Assembly (NCBI GenBank): GCA_030123605.1
Contig: CP126123.1
Location: 2,336,001 to 2,400,000 of the forward strand
DNA length: 64,000 nt
Source of the DNA: Nitrospira sp.
Lineage (GTDB): Bacteria > Nitrospirota > Nitrospiria > Nitrospirales > Nitrospiraceae
Direction: 5' to 3'
Shown: positions 27,904-36,624 of the stretch, piece after piece
Layout: each line of letters opens with the position of its first letter
How positions within the stretch are numbered: position 1 is the stretch's first letter
Position numbers and translations under genes: made by a program
The notes under the pieces: generated by a model
Database searches by the model: none
The model's input: the letters and a program-made list of their open reading frames with translations, nothing else
What the model was told of the DNA's origin: nothing

Positions 27904-28995
27904 ATGCCGATGACATTCTTCTACCCTCCACACATCGTTTCACCGCTCCTCATCGGCCTTCTCGTACTGAGCCTGTCACACGCCGCACAGGCGGGAGAGT
28001 TCAGGACGGACAACCCCTTGAACCAGCCCGGCAAAATCTATTGGTGCCCCAACCGGACGGCCGACAAACAGATCAGCGCCACCCCCGATGCAGGCTGCAC
28101 AGCCCTCTACGATGCAGAACGTGACTCGAAAAAACCAGACAAGCCCGACCAAGCCGGTCGCGCGGACCCGGCTCAAACAGAGCCGCTGAAAATCCTGGAC
28201 ATTCAGAATGAAGCATCGAAGTTCACCAGAGAATACGGAGAATTCCTCGGCTGTTGCGCCGGTGACTTCGATCAGATCGAACGAATCGATGAACTCCTGG
28301 AGCAGTCCAACCACATTTTGATGTCGGTCCAACAAAAGGGCATCTACAACAGCGCCGGATTCGGCGTCGGAAGCGGGGCCAGCGGGCTGGGCGGCGGCCC
28401 CGGTCAGTCCCCCAAACTCGGCACCTTTGCGCGCCAGTGGACGCTCAGTGAAATAGTCGGCACCGTCGCCGGCGCGCGGGACGACCTCACGAAGATCAAG
28501 ACTCGCCTCAAGGGACTTGGTGAGCGGCTCGAAAAACTCGACTCCTTGAACGACGAGCAGCGCGCGAGGGAGGAACGACGCATCGAGGAAGCACGCGAGG
28601 CCATCGCGCGCGAAGTTCGCCCCCGGAAGCCGCCGGCCTCGGCTCCGACCGGCATGGACATTCAGGACACCACGATCCCGACTAGGATCGGCGGGGACAT
28701 CGAAAATACGAACTTGAACCGCTCCCTTAATCCAAGCTTCGGAGCCGACATCGGAGCGACGGTCTCTCCCTACAGCACCGTCAATGAATCGCTCCGCCCT
28801 CGCAGAGGAGAAGATCTCAAAGCAAGCGACCTGCCGGAGCGGATCGGTCCCCAAACACAGGACACGACCTTGCCGAATGCGTTTGGGTTTGAGATCAACG
28901 AAGCTGAAAACCAGGACCATTCCTCGTCCGTGCAGATGCGCGGAGTCGGCCCCTCGATCGGCGACTCATCCCTGAACAGCCAATCACGCCGGTAG
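27904..28995 (+). CDS. Secreted protein of unknown function with degenerate C-terminal repeats
   Basis: Unknown protein of about 363 aa. A signal peptide is visible at the N-terminus (hydrophobic run VSPLLIGLLVLSLS, then AAQA before GEF), so it is exported. Near residues 37-65 an IYWCPN...GCTALYD segment carries two cysteines, and CC occurs in FLGCCAGDFD. A charged coiled coil lies at about residues 190-240 (TKIKTRLKGLGERLEKLDSL). The last third holds loose repeats of the type DIQDTTIPTRIGG / DLPERIGPQTQDTTLPN. I chose ATG 27904; an in-frame TTG at 27865 overlaps a TTGACA that could be a -35 box. No family recognised. Confidence 0.72.
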   Translation: MPMTFFYPPHIVSPLLIGLLVLSLSHAAQAGEFRTDNPLNQPGKIYWCPNRTADKQISATPDAGCTALYDAERDSKKPDKPDQAGRADPAQTEPLKILDIQNEASKFTREYGEFLGCCAGDFDQIERIDELLEQSNHILMSVQQKGIYNSAGFGVGSGASGLGGGPGQSPKLGTFARQWTLSEIVGTVAGARDDLTKIKTRLKGLGERLEKLDSLNDEQRAREERRIEEAREAIAREVRPRKPPASAPTGMDIQDTTIPTRIGGDIENTNLNRSLNPSFGADIGATVSPYSTVNESLRPRRGEDLKASDLPERIGPQTQDTTLPNAFGFEINEAENQDHSSSVQMRGVGPSIGDSSLNSQSRR

Positions 28996-29020
28996 CTTCA
29001 AACCCGTCAACCACACACGC

Positions 29021-30043
29021 CTATTCCTTCGGAAACACCGAAGGAAGCGCCTCCCAATGGATGCCGCCATCTACACTGCGGTAAAGACCGCTGCCGTTGG
29101 TTCCTGCGTAGAATAACCTGGGATCAGTCGCACTCTGGGCCAGCGCCCGCACGTTGGTCGTGACTAACCCCTCGTTGAGCGTCGCCCAAGTATTCCCGCC
29201 GTCCTCGCTTCGATGGACGCCATCGCGTCCGGCCAGGTAGATGACGCCTGCATGCGCACGATCGACCACCATCGCAACGATCATTTGATCCGGCAGCGAT
29301 CCCCCGATCCGCACCCAGGAAGTCGCGCCATCCGTCGTTTTGTAGAGGCCGGCCAACGTCGCGGCATAGACAGTGTCCGCCGCAAACGGATCGACCTGCA
29401 CCGACGTGACGCTCAATGCACGCGAGGTCTTGACCATATCCGCCGGCACCAACCCGTTATTCACCTGCACCCAATGCGCGCCTTGATCGATCGACTTATA
29501 GACCCCACCGCTTGTGCCGGCATAGAGCACGGACGGCCGCATGGGATCCATGCCCAGCGTCACGACCATCAGCACTTCCTTCATCCCCTCCATGCGCTTA
29601 GCCCAGTGTTCCCCGGCGTCCTTGGATTCGAAGACGCCCATGGTCGTGGCCAGGAACAGATGGGTGTCGTCGGCAGGATCGAATACAAACTGATTCACGA
29701 CCGACGAGATCGTGGCATCATCCAGTCCCGCCCGCATCGAGACCCAGCGCTGGCCGCCGTCGTAACTTTTGTAGACGGCGTCGCCCTTCGTGCCGGCATA
29801 GACCGTTGCGGGATAGGTAGGATCGACCGCCATCGCGATCACGCGCGAGTAACTCATCCCTTTCGACAGATTGGCCCAGGTCTTTCCCCCGTCACGCGTC
29901 TTGTAGATGTAATCATTGGTCGCAATATAGAGAATGTCGGGGTTTGTCGGATGTACTTGAATGACGACGATCGGATCGCTGCCTCCGCAACCCGCGAAGG
30001 AGAGGCTGACCAGAATGGCAAAGAGAACCTGAAGGCATCTCAT
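29021..30043 (-). CDS. Beta-propeller lipoprotein with BNR/Ycf48-like repeats
   Basis: About 340 residues. The N-terminus is a lipoprotein signal (LVSLSFAGC, then GGSDP), suggesting membrane anchoring outside the cytoplasm. The rest is a series of roughly 45-residue repeats, each with a VDP or HPT turn and a Y-x-S/T-x-D-G-G-x-x-W motif: YKTRDGGKTWANL, YKSYDGGQRWVSM, YKTTDGATSWVRI, HRSEDGGNTWATL, YRSVDGGIHWEAL. This is the sortilin/Ycf48-type propeller. Function is unknown; such propellers usually bind proteins or help assembly. The start at 30043 is chosen from the signal peptide; no good ribosome site is seen. Confidence 0.85.
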   Translation of the reverse strand: MRCLQVLFAILVSLSFAGCGGSDPIVVIQVHPTNPDILYIATNDYIYKTRDGGKTWANLSKGMSYSRVIAMAVDPTYPATVYAGTKGDAVYKSYDGGQRWVSMRAGLDDATISSVVNQFVFDPADDTHLFLATTMGVFESKDAGEHWAKRMEGMKEVLMVVTLGMDPMRPSVLYAGTSGGVYKSIDQGAHWVQVNNGLVPADMVKTSRALSVTSVQVDPFAADTVYAATLAGLYKTTDGATSWVRIGGSLPDQMIVAMVVDRAHAGVIYLAGRDGVHRSEDGGNTWATLNEGLVTTNVRALAQSATDPRLFYAGTNGSGLYRSVDGGIHWEALPSVFPKE

Positions 30044-30087
30044 GGGATAAGTTGAAACCGGACAGCAGAACGGCGGCTGGGCACACC

Positions 30088-30585
30088 TCATCTGTAGTTC
30101 GTGAATTGCAGATCGATGCCGAAATCCTTCCTCTTCAACAGCGCAATCGTCGCCTGCAACTCATCCCGGCTCTTGCCGGTCACCCGCACCTGCTCACCCT
30201 GGATTTGCGCCTGCACCTTCAATTTGGACTCTTTCACGGCCTTCGTGATTTCCTTGGCCTTCTCCGTCGAAATGCCGCTCTGAATCTTGATCACCTGTCG
30301 GACCGTAGCCCCGAGCGCCTCTTCGATCTTGCCGTAGTCGAACGCCTTCAGCGAGACTCCGCGCTTGACGCATTTCGTCTTGATGATTTCGATAACCGCA
30401 TTGAGCTTGTACTCGTCGTCGGAGAGCACGACCAATTCCTTTTCCTTCTCCTTCAACGTCAGCTCGGTCTTCGAATCCTTGAAATCGAAACGCTGCTTGA
30501 TCTCCTTCGTCGCCTGATCGACGACATTCTTCATTTCCTGCATGTTCACTTCCGACACCATATCGAATGACGACTGGTCAGCCAT
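30088..30585 (-). CDS. yajQ: YajQ family nucleotide-binding protein
   Basis: 165-residue YajQ (DUF520) protein. The family is made of two RNA-recognition-like halves; some members bind cyclic di-GMP and act with transcription factors. Conserved text: [36 protein letters not shown], and the C-terminal [24 protein letters not shown]. Normal length. It lies directly upstream of the propeller lipoprotein on the same strand, but I see no functional link. Confidence 0.93.
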   Translation of the reverse strand: MADQSSFDMVSEVNMQEMKNVVDQATKEIKQRFDFKDSKTELTLKEKEKELVVLSDDEYKLNAVIEIIKTKCVKRGVSLKAFDYGKIEEALGATVRQVIKIQSGISTEKAKEITKAVKESKLKVQAQIQGEQVRVTGKSRDELQATIALLKRKDFGIDLQFTNYR

Positions 30586-30642
30586 TTCTACCTCCTCATC
30601 TGCAGATATGCCTCTGCTGCCGGCTCTCTCTTCACGCGGCTG

Positions 30643-30748
30643 GCTGGTTGCTCCTCACCTGCGCGCGTCGAACGAGCTGATCGTTCTCCACCGGTCTGAT
30701 CTCATGGTCAGATGTGCGCGTTCCGCAAGCAGGAGGATGATCAGAGCG
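30643..30748. repeat. Palindromic intergenic repeat, copy A
   Basis: Imperfect palindrome of about 106 bp between yajQ and cstA. The left arm contains CTGCGCGCGTCGAACGAG (30659-30676) and the right arm GCGCGTTCCGCAAGCAGGAG (30717-30736). The outermost arms GCTGGTTG / TGATCAGAGC are weaker. Related copies lie at 34482-34571, 36405-36624 and 36476-36569. Confidence 0.7.
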
Positions 30749-30757
30749 ACTCACTTC

Positions 30758-32776
30758 TCAACAACAACCGCCGCCATGCGGCAACCGAAAGACCCGCTCC
30801 GACTCATCCTTCGTAATCGCCGTTTGCATCCGTCCCGGAGAACTCCCCCCCGCCATCGCCACTACTTCGCTACTCGTAAAAGGCTTCTTCAAGATCACAT
30901 ATCCGTACCATTGCTTCGCACTATCGACCAGCACGATCACGCCGAGGATCGCCACCACCGCCACCAGCACCGCATCGAGATAGAGCGCAAAGGCTTGGCC
31001 CGCGCTCAGCGTCGCGGCCTTCTTCATGAACATCCCGAACATCTCATAGGATCCGGCCAGGGTGATCGCGCCGACAAACAGCATCGGCACGGCCGTCACC
31101 CAGAGATACTGCGCCTTCCACATCTTGATCAAGATCGTCGTCCCGATGCAGAGCGCCAACGTCCCCAGCAACTGATTCGCCGCGCCGAACATCGGCCAAA
31201 TCGTGGAGATACTCCCCGTGCCGATCAGATAGGCCCAGGCTCCCACCACGAACCCGCTGCTCACCAGCACGCCGGGCCACCAGTTCATCTGTCGGAACGA
31301 CGCATGGATCCGCCCGGCCATTTCCTGGATCAGATACCGCGCCACGCGCGTCCCCGTGTCGATGGTGGTCAAGATGAACAACGCCTCGAACACCAACGCG
31401 AATTGATACCAGTAGGCCATCAGCCCGGACATCCCCGGCAATGCCGCAAAGATCGAGGCCATTCCCACCGCCAGCGACACCGCCCCGCCGGGACGCCCCG
31501 CCACATCCACCTCGACGAGCTGCGAGAGTTCCTGAATCCGCAAGGTCGGAAATCCCATCGCTCCAAGCGCATCAGCCGGCAACATGGTATTGATCGCCAG
31601 ATAATCGCCAGGGATCAGCACAGACGCGGCGATCAAGGCCATCACGCCCACGAAACTTTCCAACAGCATCGCCGCATACCCGACTACCGCCTGCGACTCC
31701 TGCTCGATCATCTTCGGCGTCGTGCCGGACGATACCAGCGAATGGAAGCCCGACACGGCGCCGCAAGCGATCGTGATGAAGAGAAAGGGGAACAAGGTTC
31801 CGGGAATGATCGGCCCTCCGCCGGACGCGAAGCTGGTGACCCGCGGCATCTCGATCGTCGGCGCCATGAGGATCACCCCGACCCCCAAGAACAGCACCAC
31901 GCCCAACTTCATGAAGGTCGAGAGATAGCCGCGTGGCACCAGCAACATCCAACCGGGCAACACGGATGCCAGAAACCCATAACCGGCCAAGAGCCACACC
32001 AAGGTCGCGCGGTCGAATTCAAACCAGGGTGACAACGACGACTGCGCCACGACCCGGCCGAACAGCACCGCCGCCACCAAGAGTGCGACGCCCAACAGCG
32101 ACACTTCGGCAATCTGCCCAGGCCGAAACTTCTGCAGATAGAAACCCATCAGGAAACCGATGGGAATCGTCATCGCAATCGTGAAGGTCCCCCAGGCATT
32201 GTGGTAGAGCGCGTTGACGACCGCGAAGCCCAAGCCGGCCAACGCCACCACCACGATGAACAACACCGCAACAGCCGTGGCGGTACCGGTGATGGTCCCG
32301 AGTTCGTCATGGGCGATTTCCGGCAACGAACGGCCGTTCCTCCGCATCGAGGCGACCAGGATGATGAAGTCCTGCACCGCTCCCGCCAGCACCGCTCCGA
32401 TCACCAGCCAGAGAAAGCCCGGCAGAAATCCGAACTGCGCCGCCAGGACAGGACCCAGTAGCGGACCTGCACCTGCGATGGCCGCGAAATGGTGACCGAA
32501 CAGCACGACCTTGTTTGTAGGATGGAAGTTCACACCGTCGTTCAGGCGGACGGCAGGGGTCAGGCGCTTGTCGTCCAACTGCACTACACTACGAGCAATC
32601 CAACGGCCATAGAAGCGAAAGGCGAGTACATAGATGCAGGCCGCCGCCACGACGAGCCAAAGCCCGTTGACCTTTTCATGAGGATTCACGAGGCCGGTCA
32701 CATGGGCCAGCGCAACCGCGCCAAGGACCGAAAGAAGCCCCCAGAGGAGGACGAAAAGCATGTTCATGCGCGGCAT
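30758..32776 (-). CDS. cstA: Carbon starvation protein CstA (peptide/pyruvate transporter family)
   Basis: 672-residue polytopic membrane protein with about 16 hydrophobic segments. CstA proteins are induced by carbon starvation and import peptides or, in some bacteria, pyruvate. Family segments: VVLFGHHFAAIAGAGPLLGP near residue 90 and the second-domain segments FPFLFITIACGAVSGFHSLV and FGAANQLLGTLALC. The 672-residue length is close to that of E. coli CstA, and the C-terminal extension is present. It is a single gene with no regulator beside it. Confidence 0.93.
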   Translation of the reverse strand: MPRMNMLFVLLWGLLSVLGAVALAHVTGLVNPHEKVNGLWLVVAAACIYVLAFRFYGRWIARSVVQLDDKRLTPAVRLNDGVNFHPTNKVVLFGHHFAAIAGAGPLLGPVLAAQFGFLPGFLWLVIGAVLAGAVQDFIILVASMRRNGRSLPEIAHDELGTITGTATAVAVLFIVVVALAGLGFAVVNALYHNAWGTFTIAMTIPIGFLMGFYLQKFRPGQIAEVSLLGVALLVAAVLFGRVVAQSSLSPWFEFDRATLVWLLAGYGFLASVLPGWMLLVPRGYLSTFMKLGVVLFLGVGVILMAPTIEMPRVTSFASGGGPIIPGTLFPFLFITIACGAVSGFHSLVSSGTTPKMIEQESQAVVGYAAMLLESFVGVMALIAASVLIPGDYLAINTMLPADALGAMGFPTLRIQELSQLVEVDVAGRPGGAVSLAVGMASIFAALPGMSGLMAYWYQFALVFEALFILTTIDTGTRVARYLIQEMAGRIHASFRQMNWWPGVLVSSGFVVGAWAYLIGTGSISTIWPMFGAANQLLGTLALCIGTTILIKMWKAQYLWVTAVPMLFVGAITLAGSYEMFGMFMKKAATLSAGQAFALYLDAVLVAVVAILGVIVLVDSAKQWYGYVILKKPFTSSEVVAMAGGSSPGRMQTAITKDESERVFRLPHGGGCC

Positions 32777-32830
32777 CCTAACAATCCGGCGGTCGCTTGT
32801 AAATCAACCCCGTGCTGGTTATCCTGCAAG

Positions 32831-33106
32831 ATGATGGCTAGTGGAAAAGTACTGACCTTCCCTCAAGCCGGCTGGGCAGGAATCAAGAATGGAGAGTGAC
32901 TGTCACGAGCACAATCACAATTCGACGCTTTCATCACCGTTGACCGTAATCTGGCCTTTCAACAGAACATCCCTCAATTCACCATCGCCGTCATTGTATT
33001 GCAGGCCTCGACCAACCGCTTGAAAGACCTTCGCCCGCTCCTGCCAACGCTCCAGCAGGTACGTCTGGCAGCCTCGAAAGGTGACGTCAGTCGAGTCAGT
33101 CTATAA
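32831..33106 (+). pseudogene. Degenerate DUF5615 PIN-like toxin gene
   Basis: The reading frame encodes the C-terminal two thirds of a DUF5615 PIN-like protein, interrupted by an in-frame TGA at 32897. Before the stop the frame reads VLTFPQAGWAGIKNGE. After it come LSRAQSQFDAFITVDRNLAF and then IPQFTIAVIVLQASTNRLKD, ending at TAA 33104-33106. Family members keep NGELL at the break, so one point mutation (for example TTA to TGA) explains it. The N-terminal strand with the first acidic residue is missing, so the gene is probably dead. No DUF433 antitoxin lies beside it. Confidence 0.7.
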
Positions 33107-33236
33107 CAGTCGTCCACCAAGCCTCGGTATATTGCCGACCTACGCATCCTTTCAGCTGAATCCTCCTCCTGTGTCGGCAGAGTCGTCATTTGGCATGCCA
33201 TTTGACGATAGAGGCGACACATGATATCGTGCCGCC

Positions 33237-34382
33237 ATGAGCCCGATACCGGTCATTCCACGGTACCTCGCCCTAGAGAGCCTCCTGACAAAGAAGTCTC
33301 ACTTCCTGCTCGGCCCTCGCCAGACGGGGAAAAGCTTCCTCATCGGCCAGAGCCTCACAGGTGCCCGTGTCTACGATCTCCTGGATACGGCCCTGTATCT
33401 CGCCCTCAGCCACCGTCCCCAGCGCCTGGCTGAAGAAATCACGTCCAAGGATCACGTCGTCGTCATCGATGAAATTCAGAGACTGCCAGCGTTGCTGAAT
33501 GAGGTCCATCGCCTCATCGAACAACGCGGCGTCCGATTCCTCCTCACCGGGTCCAGCGCAAGGAAACTCCGTCATGGAGGGGTGAACCTATTGGGCGGAC
33601 GAGCCAGAACCAAGTATCTGCACCCGTTCACCTATCGAGAATTGGGCAAACACTTCAACCTGGACACGTTCATTTCGCACGGAGGGCTGCCGTCCATCTA
33701 CTTCTCCGACGATCCACGCGCCGATCTCGACGCCTATGCCGGCTCCTACTTGCAACAGGAAATCGTCGCAGAAGGCGCAACCAGGAACATCGCGGCATTC
33801 AGCCGATTTCTTAAAGTGGCCGCCTACTGCAATGCCACCATCGTCAACTTCACAAACGTGGCCGCGGATGCCCAGGTGCCGCGCACCACTGTCTACGAGT
33901 ACTTCGAAATTCTCAAGGACACCCTCGTGCTGCATGAACTGCCGGCATGGCGCGAGACGAAGAAGCGCAAGCCTTTGGCGTCATCGAAATACTACTTCTT
34001 CGACATCGGCGTCGTGGCGGCTATTCAAGAACGGCGCTATCGACGCGGCACGCCGGAGTACGGCGAGGCCATGGAAACGTACATCCTGCACGAACTGATG
34101 AGCTACAGGGATTATGTTTCAGGAGAGCCGCTGGCCTATTGGAGGTCGAAGTCGGGATTTGAGGTAGATTTCATCCTCGGAGACCATACCGCCATCAAGA
34201 TGAAAGCCAGCGAGAACGTTGCGGGCAACGATCTCAAATCGTTGAAGGCGTTGGCGGAGGAAGGAAAACTGAAACGTTATCTTTGCGTCAGCCTGGAAAC
34301 TCGCCGTCGCCAGGTCGGCGAAGTGACGATCTTGCCGGTGAAGGAATTCCTGGACAACCTCTGGGATGAGAACTACTCCTAA
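33237..34382 (+). CDS. AAA-type ATPase with DUF4143 domain
   Basis: 381 aa. Walker A GPRQTGKS at residues 26-33, Walker B VVVIDE at 74-79 and sensor-like LLTGSSARKL near 100 define an AAA_14 ATPase. The C-terminal half is a DUF4143 domain (ASKYYFFDIGVVAAI, then YWRSKSGFEVDFIL) whose D...E-x-D-F pattern resembles the PD-(D/E)XK nuclease core. The family is abundant in mobile or strain-variable regions, and its biological role is not established. It stands alone between a broken toxin gene and an IS element. The start is chosen as the first ATG in frame; the ribosome site is weak. Confidence 0.88.
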   Translation: MSPIPVIPRYLALESLLTKKSHFLLGPRQTGKSFLIGQSLTGARVYDLLDTALYLALSHRPQRLAEEITSKDHVVVIDEIQRLPALLNEVHRLIEQRGVRFLLTGSSARKLRHGGVNLLGGRARTKYLHPFTYRELGKHFNLDTFISHGGLPSIYFSDDPRADLDAYAGSYLQQEIVAEGATRNIAAFSRFLKVAAYCNATIVNFTNVAADAQVPRTTVYEYFEILKDTLVLHELPAWRETKKRKPLASSKYYFFDIGVVAAIQERRYRRGTPEYGEAMETYILHELMSYRDYVSGEPLAYWRSKSGFEVDFILGDHTAIKMKASENVAGNDLKSLKALAEEGKLKRYLCVSLETRRRQVGEVTILPVKEFLDNLWDENYS

Positions 34383-34481
34383 CCTTTCCGAAGGGTCAAA
34401 AGATTTCCCGCCAGCAGAGGAGCCAACAATGAACGACATCACGAGGCAATCCTCTTTATAGAGGGTAATCGGAAGAACCGT

Positions 34482-34571
34482 GAGCAACCTAGTCGATCTC
34501 CTGTGCTCGCGCAACGCGCGGCCTCAAAAGGCCCTCGTTGGACGCGCGCAGTGGGAGACCAACTAGGCCGC
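34482..34571. repeat. Palindromic intergenic repeat, copy D
   Basis: About 90-bp imperfect palindrome just left of the IS630 element. Outer arms CCTAGTCGATCTCC (34488-34501) and GGGAGACCAACTAGG (34553-34567) are inverted. The inner arms carry GCTCGCGCAACGCGC and TTGGACGCGCGCAGTG, and the centre is a perfect hairpin GGCCT-CAAA-AGGCC (34520-34533). Same family as the copies at 30643 and 36405. Confidence 0.75.
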
Positions 34572-34616
34572 CCCTGGAGAAGTGGCAGCGCAAAAGCTCG
34601 GAGGGTGCATTTGTAT

Positions 34617-35686
34617 GTTACTCATAGGTCAGTAATATAGACAACAGTCTCTGGATGTGTGCTACTCCGTCTCGCGATGAAGCGAGACGGACGCACCCTC
34701 GAGCACGGGACCTTGGAGACCATCCGCACGATGGCCGTGGCGCGTGTGCGCGAGGGTGAACGTCCGAGCGAGATGATCGCCAGTTACGGGTTTCATCGCT
34801 GCACGATTTACAGCTGGCTCAAGGCGGCCCGCGGTCGAGGCCGGGGACTCAAGGCGTTGGCGGCACGCCCGGCGACCGGTCGCCCACGGACTCTGACCGC
34901 GGCGCAGGAACGGCAGGTGTGTCGCTGGATCAACGGCAAGACCCCGCTGCAGTACGGGTTCGATTTTGGACTGTGGACCCGCCAGATCGTGCGCGAATTG
35001 ATCGTCCGGCGATTCGGCGTGCGCCTGAGCCTGGCTTCGATCGGGGCGGTGCGGGCGCGCCAGGGACTGACGCCGCAGAAGCCGTTGCAGCGCGCCTACC
35101 AGCGCGAGACGTATCCGGCGATTGCGCGCACAGCCAAGCGGGACAAGGCCGAGATCTCTTTCTGGGACGAGTCCGGCTTTCGTGCCGATGCGGTGCAAGG
35201 CACGACCTGGGGTGCCAAGGGCCAGACCCCGGTGGGGTCGGTCCCAGGCCAGCGCCAGGGCATCAGCGCCGCCTCGGCGATCAGTTCCAAGGGGGCGTTC
35301 TGGTTCGCCACTTATTCTGGTGCATTGACCGGCGCGCTGTTCGTGGACCTGCTGCGCCGGATGATGCGCGGACGCCGCAAGCCCCTGCATCTGATCCTCG
35401 ATGGATTGCCAGCCCACAAGACCCGCGCGGTCAAGGAATACGTCGCGGGGCTCGACGGCAAGCTGACCGTGCATTACCTGCCCGGCTATGCCCCAGACCT
35501 CAACCCCGATGAGTTGGTCTGGAGCCATGCCACGCGTACCGGCCACGCACGCCGGCCGCCGCAGAACGGCGAACGTCTGGCCGACCGCATCACCGCGCAA
35601 CTCGCCGAGATGGCGCGCCGCCCCGCACTCGTCCGCTCGTTCTTCAGCCATCCCAGTGTTGCCTATATTTCTGCCTGCTGAGTAAC
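34617..35686 (+). mobile_element. IS630-type insertion sequence, apparently complete
   Basis: About 1,070 bp with one intact transposase gene and terminal inverted repeats of 30 bp at 34617-34646 and 35657-35686, matching at 24 of 30 positions. Both begin GTTACTCA, and both end in ATATAG(A/G)CAACA. IS630 elements insert at TA, but I cannot point to an unambiguous TA duplication at both ends. It separates the ATPase gene and repeat D from the HNH nuclease gene. Confidence 0.85.
34677..35681 (+). CDS. IS630 family transposase
   Basis: 334-residue DDE transposase. The N-terminal helix-turn-helix region (ERPSEMIASYGFHRCTIYSW) binds the inverted repeats. The catalytic triad lies in SFWDESGF, LILDGLPAHK and DLNPDELVW, all intact. 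The frame is complete; its stop lies inside the right inverted repeat. I chose ATG 34677; a GTG at 34659 in the same frame is an alternative. GC-rich codon use differs clearly from the AT-richer HNH gene next to it. Confidence 0.93.
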   Translation: MKRDGRTLEHGTLETIRTMAVARVREGERPSEMIASYGFHRCTIYSWLKAARGRGRGLKALAARPATGRPRTLTAAQERQVCRWINGKTPLQYGFDFGLWTRQIVRELIVRRFGVRLSLASIGAVRARQGLTPQKPLQRAYQRETYPAIARTAKRDKAEISFWDESGFRADAVQGTTWGAKGQTPVGSVPGQRQGISAASAISSKGAFWFATYSGALTGALFVDLLRRMMRGRRKPLHLILDGLPAHKTRAVKEYVAGLDGKLTVHYLPGYAPDLNPDELVWSHATRTGHARRPPQNGERLADRITAQLAEMARRPALVRSFFSHPSVAYISAC

Positions 35687-35696
35687 GCGGTGTAAT

Positions 35697-36179
35697 GTGA
35701 AGGCCGATGACGGATCGCTAAATCAACAGTCGGAGTCACGACTGCGCGACGCAATGGAGCACCTGCACGCGTCAGACAAAGAGCGCGAGGTTCTTCAACG
35801 TACCGAACAGAGGTTGTTAAGAGCGCATTTATTTGGCAAGGAATCGACAGGGGAGTGTGGAATCTGTGGGCATAGATTCCCCGTGAATCTGTTAATCGCG
35901 GCTCACATTAAGCCCAGATCTCGATGCACCTCAAAAGAAAGAAACGATTATCGAAACAATGTCATGCCCATATGCAAATTCGGCTGCGATGATTTGTTCG
36001 AGAAAGGCTATGTAACGGTCCGCAATGGAAAAGTGACAACGCCATATCGGCCTTCTGGCTCGAAAACCACCACTGTGAGTAAATACTTGAAAGCACTTGC
36101 GGGCCTTCCTTGCAAATACTGGCAATTGACGAGCATGCCGTATTTCAATTGGCACGATGAACACACCCCAAGAAAATAA
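35697..36179 (+). CDS. HNH endonuclease, possibly 5'-truncated by the IS element
   Basis: 160-residue HNH-type nuclease. The zinc and catalytic core is CGICG...LIAAHIKPRSRC...NVMPICKFGCDDLFEKGYVTV, with two C-x2-C-like pairs and the His of the AAHIKP motif. The ending TSMPYFNWHDEHTPRK follows a short basic linker. Homologous HNH proteins usually have a longer N-terminal domain, and the GTG start lies only 11 bases from the IS630 end with no good ribosome site, so the real 5' part may have been lost. The gene is visibly richer in A and T than its surroundings, which suggests transfer. It may derive from a restriction system; no methyltransferase is nearby. Confidence 0.75.
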   Translation: MKADDGSLNQQSESRLRDAMEHLHASDKEREVLQRTEQRLLRAHLFGKESTGECGICGHRFPVNLLIAAHIKPRSRCTSKERNDYRNNVMPICKFGCDDLFEKGYVTVRNGKVTTPYRPSGSKTTTVSKYLKALAGLPCKYWQLTSMPYFNWHDEHTPRK

Positions 36180-36404
36180 AGCGAGAAAAGGAAAAGGGGA
36201 GGCTTTTCTTAATGAAGCCGTTGCCAACCAAAATCAAAGATCAGAGAAAAGCAACGGTGTAGGGAACCTCTGTTCGTGGCTGTGTTCGCTCAGCCTGTTT
36301 GATTCCATTCTTGTTGGGGCAGACATACCCCACTCCATGCAATGGATGATTCGCATCGCCGATGACTATCATGATCCTTCCAAGCTCGCCACTCTCCTCA
36401 CGAG
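36180..36404. other. Non-coding, AT-richer stretch between the HNH gene and the repeats
   Basis: A 105-codon open frame crosses this stretch and runs into the palindromic repeat, but it has no recognisable domain and uses the repeat as code, so I do not call it a gene. I see no promoter or RNA signal. Confidence 0.5.
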
Positions 36405-36624
36405 GCGACCTGGTTGGTCCTTAACTGCGCGCGTCGAACGGAGGCTGGTTTCCTCCCCATCACCCTTTTCTTAGGCAAGGTGGCCGGGATGGTCTCCATT
36501 GCGCGCATCGACCGAGCACATTCTGATCGTGCGCGGTCTGCGAGCACAGAGGCCATCCCAGCCACCTTGCCATGCTCCCTTCCTAGGACGCGCGTTCCGC
36601 GAGCAGGAGGACAACCAGGCCGCC
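36405..36624. repeat. Palindromic repeat copy B, split by a nested copy
   Basis: The outer arms are at 36405-36443 (CCTGGTTGG and CTGCGCGCGTCGAACGGAG) and 36587-36624 (GGACGCGCGTTCCGCGAGCA, AGGAGGACAACCAGG). Between them, where other copies have only a short loop, lies a second complete palindrome of the same family (36476-36569). This looks like insertion of one unit into the loop of another. Confidence 0.75.
36476..36569. repeat. Palindromic repeat copy C, nested inside copy B
   Basis: 94-bp palindrome. Outer arms CAAGGTGGCCGGGATGG (36476-36492) and CCATCCCAGCCACCTTG (36553-36569) match at 16 of 17 positions. Inner arms are TTGCGCGCATCGACCGAG and CGTGCGCGGTCTGCGAGCA, the family core with a few changes. 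Confidence 0.75.

Noticed and set aside
32974-33222. An 82-codon minus-strand frame beside the ATPase
   Set aside because: It lies opposite the PIN-like remnant, which explains this DNA better.
34482-34571. Repeat copy D as part of the IS630 element
   Set aside because: It lies outside the left inverted repeat and belongs to the dispersed palindrome family, with copies far from the IS.
36157-36474. A 105-codon open frame after the HNH gene
   Set aside because: It runs through the palindromic repeat, has no domain and no ribosome site, and overlaps the HNH gene end.
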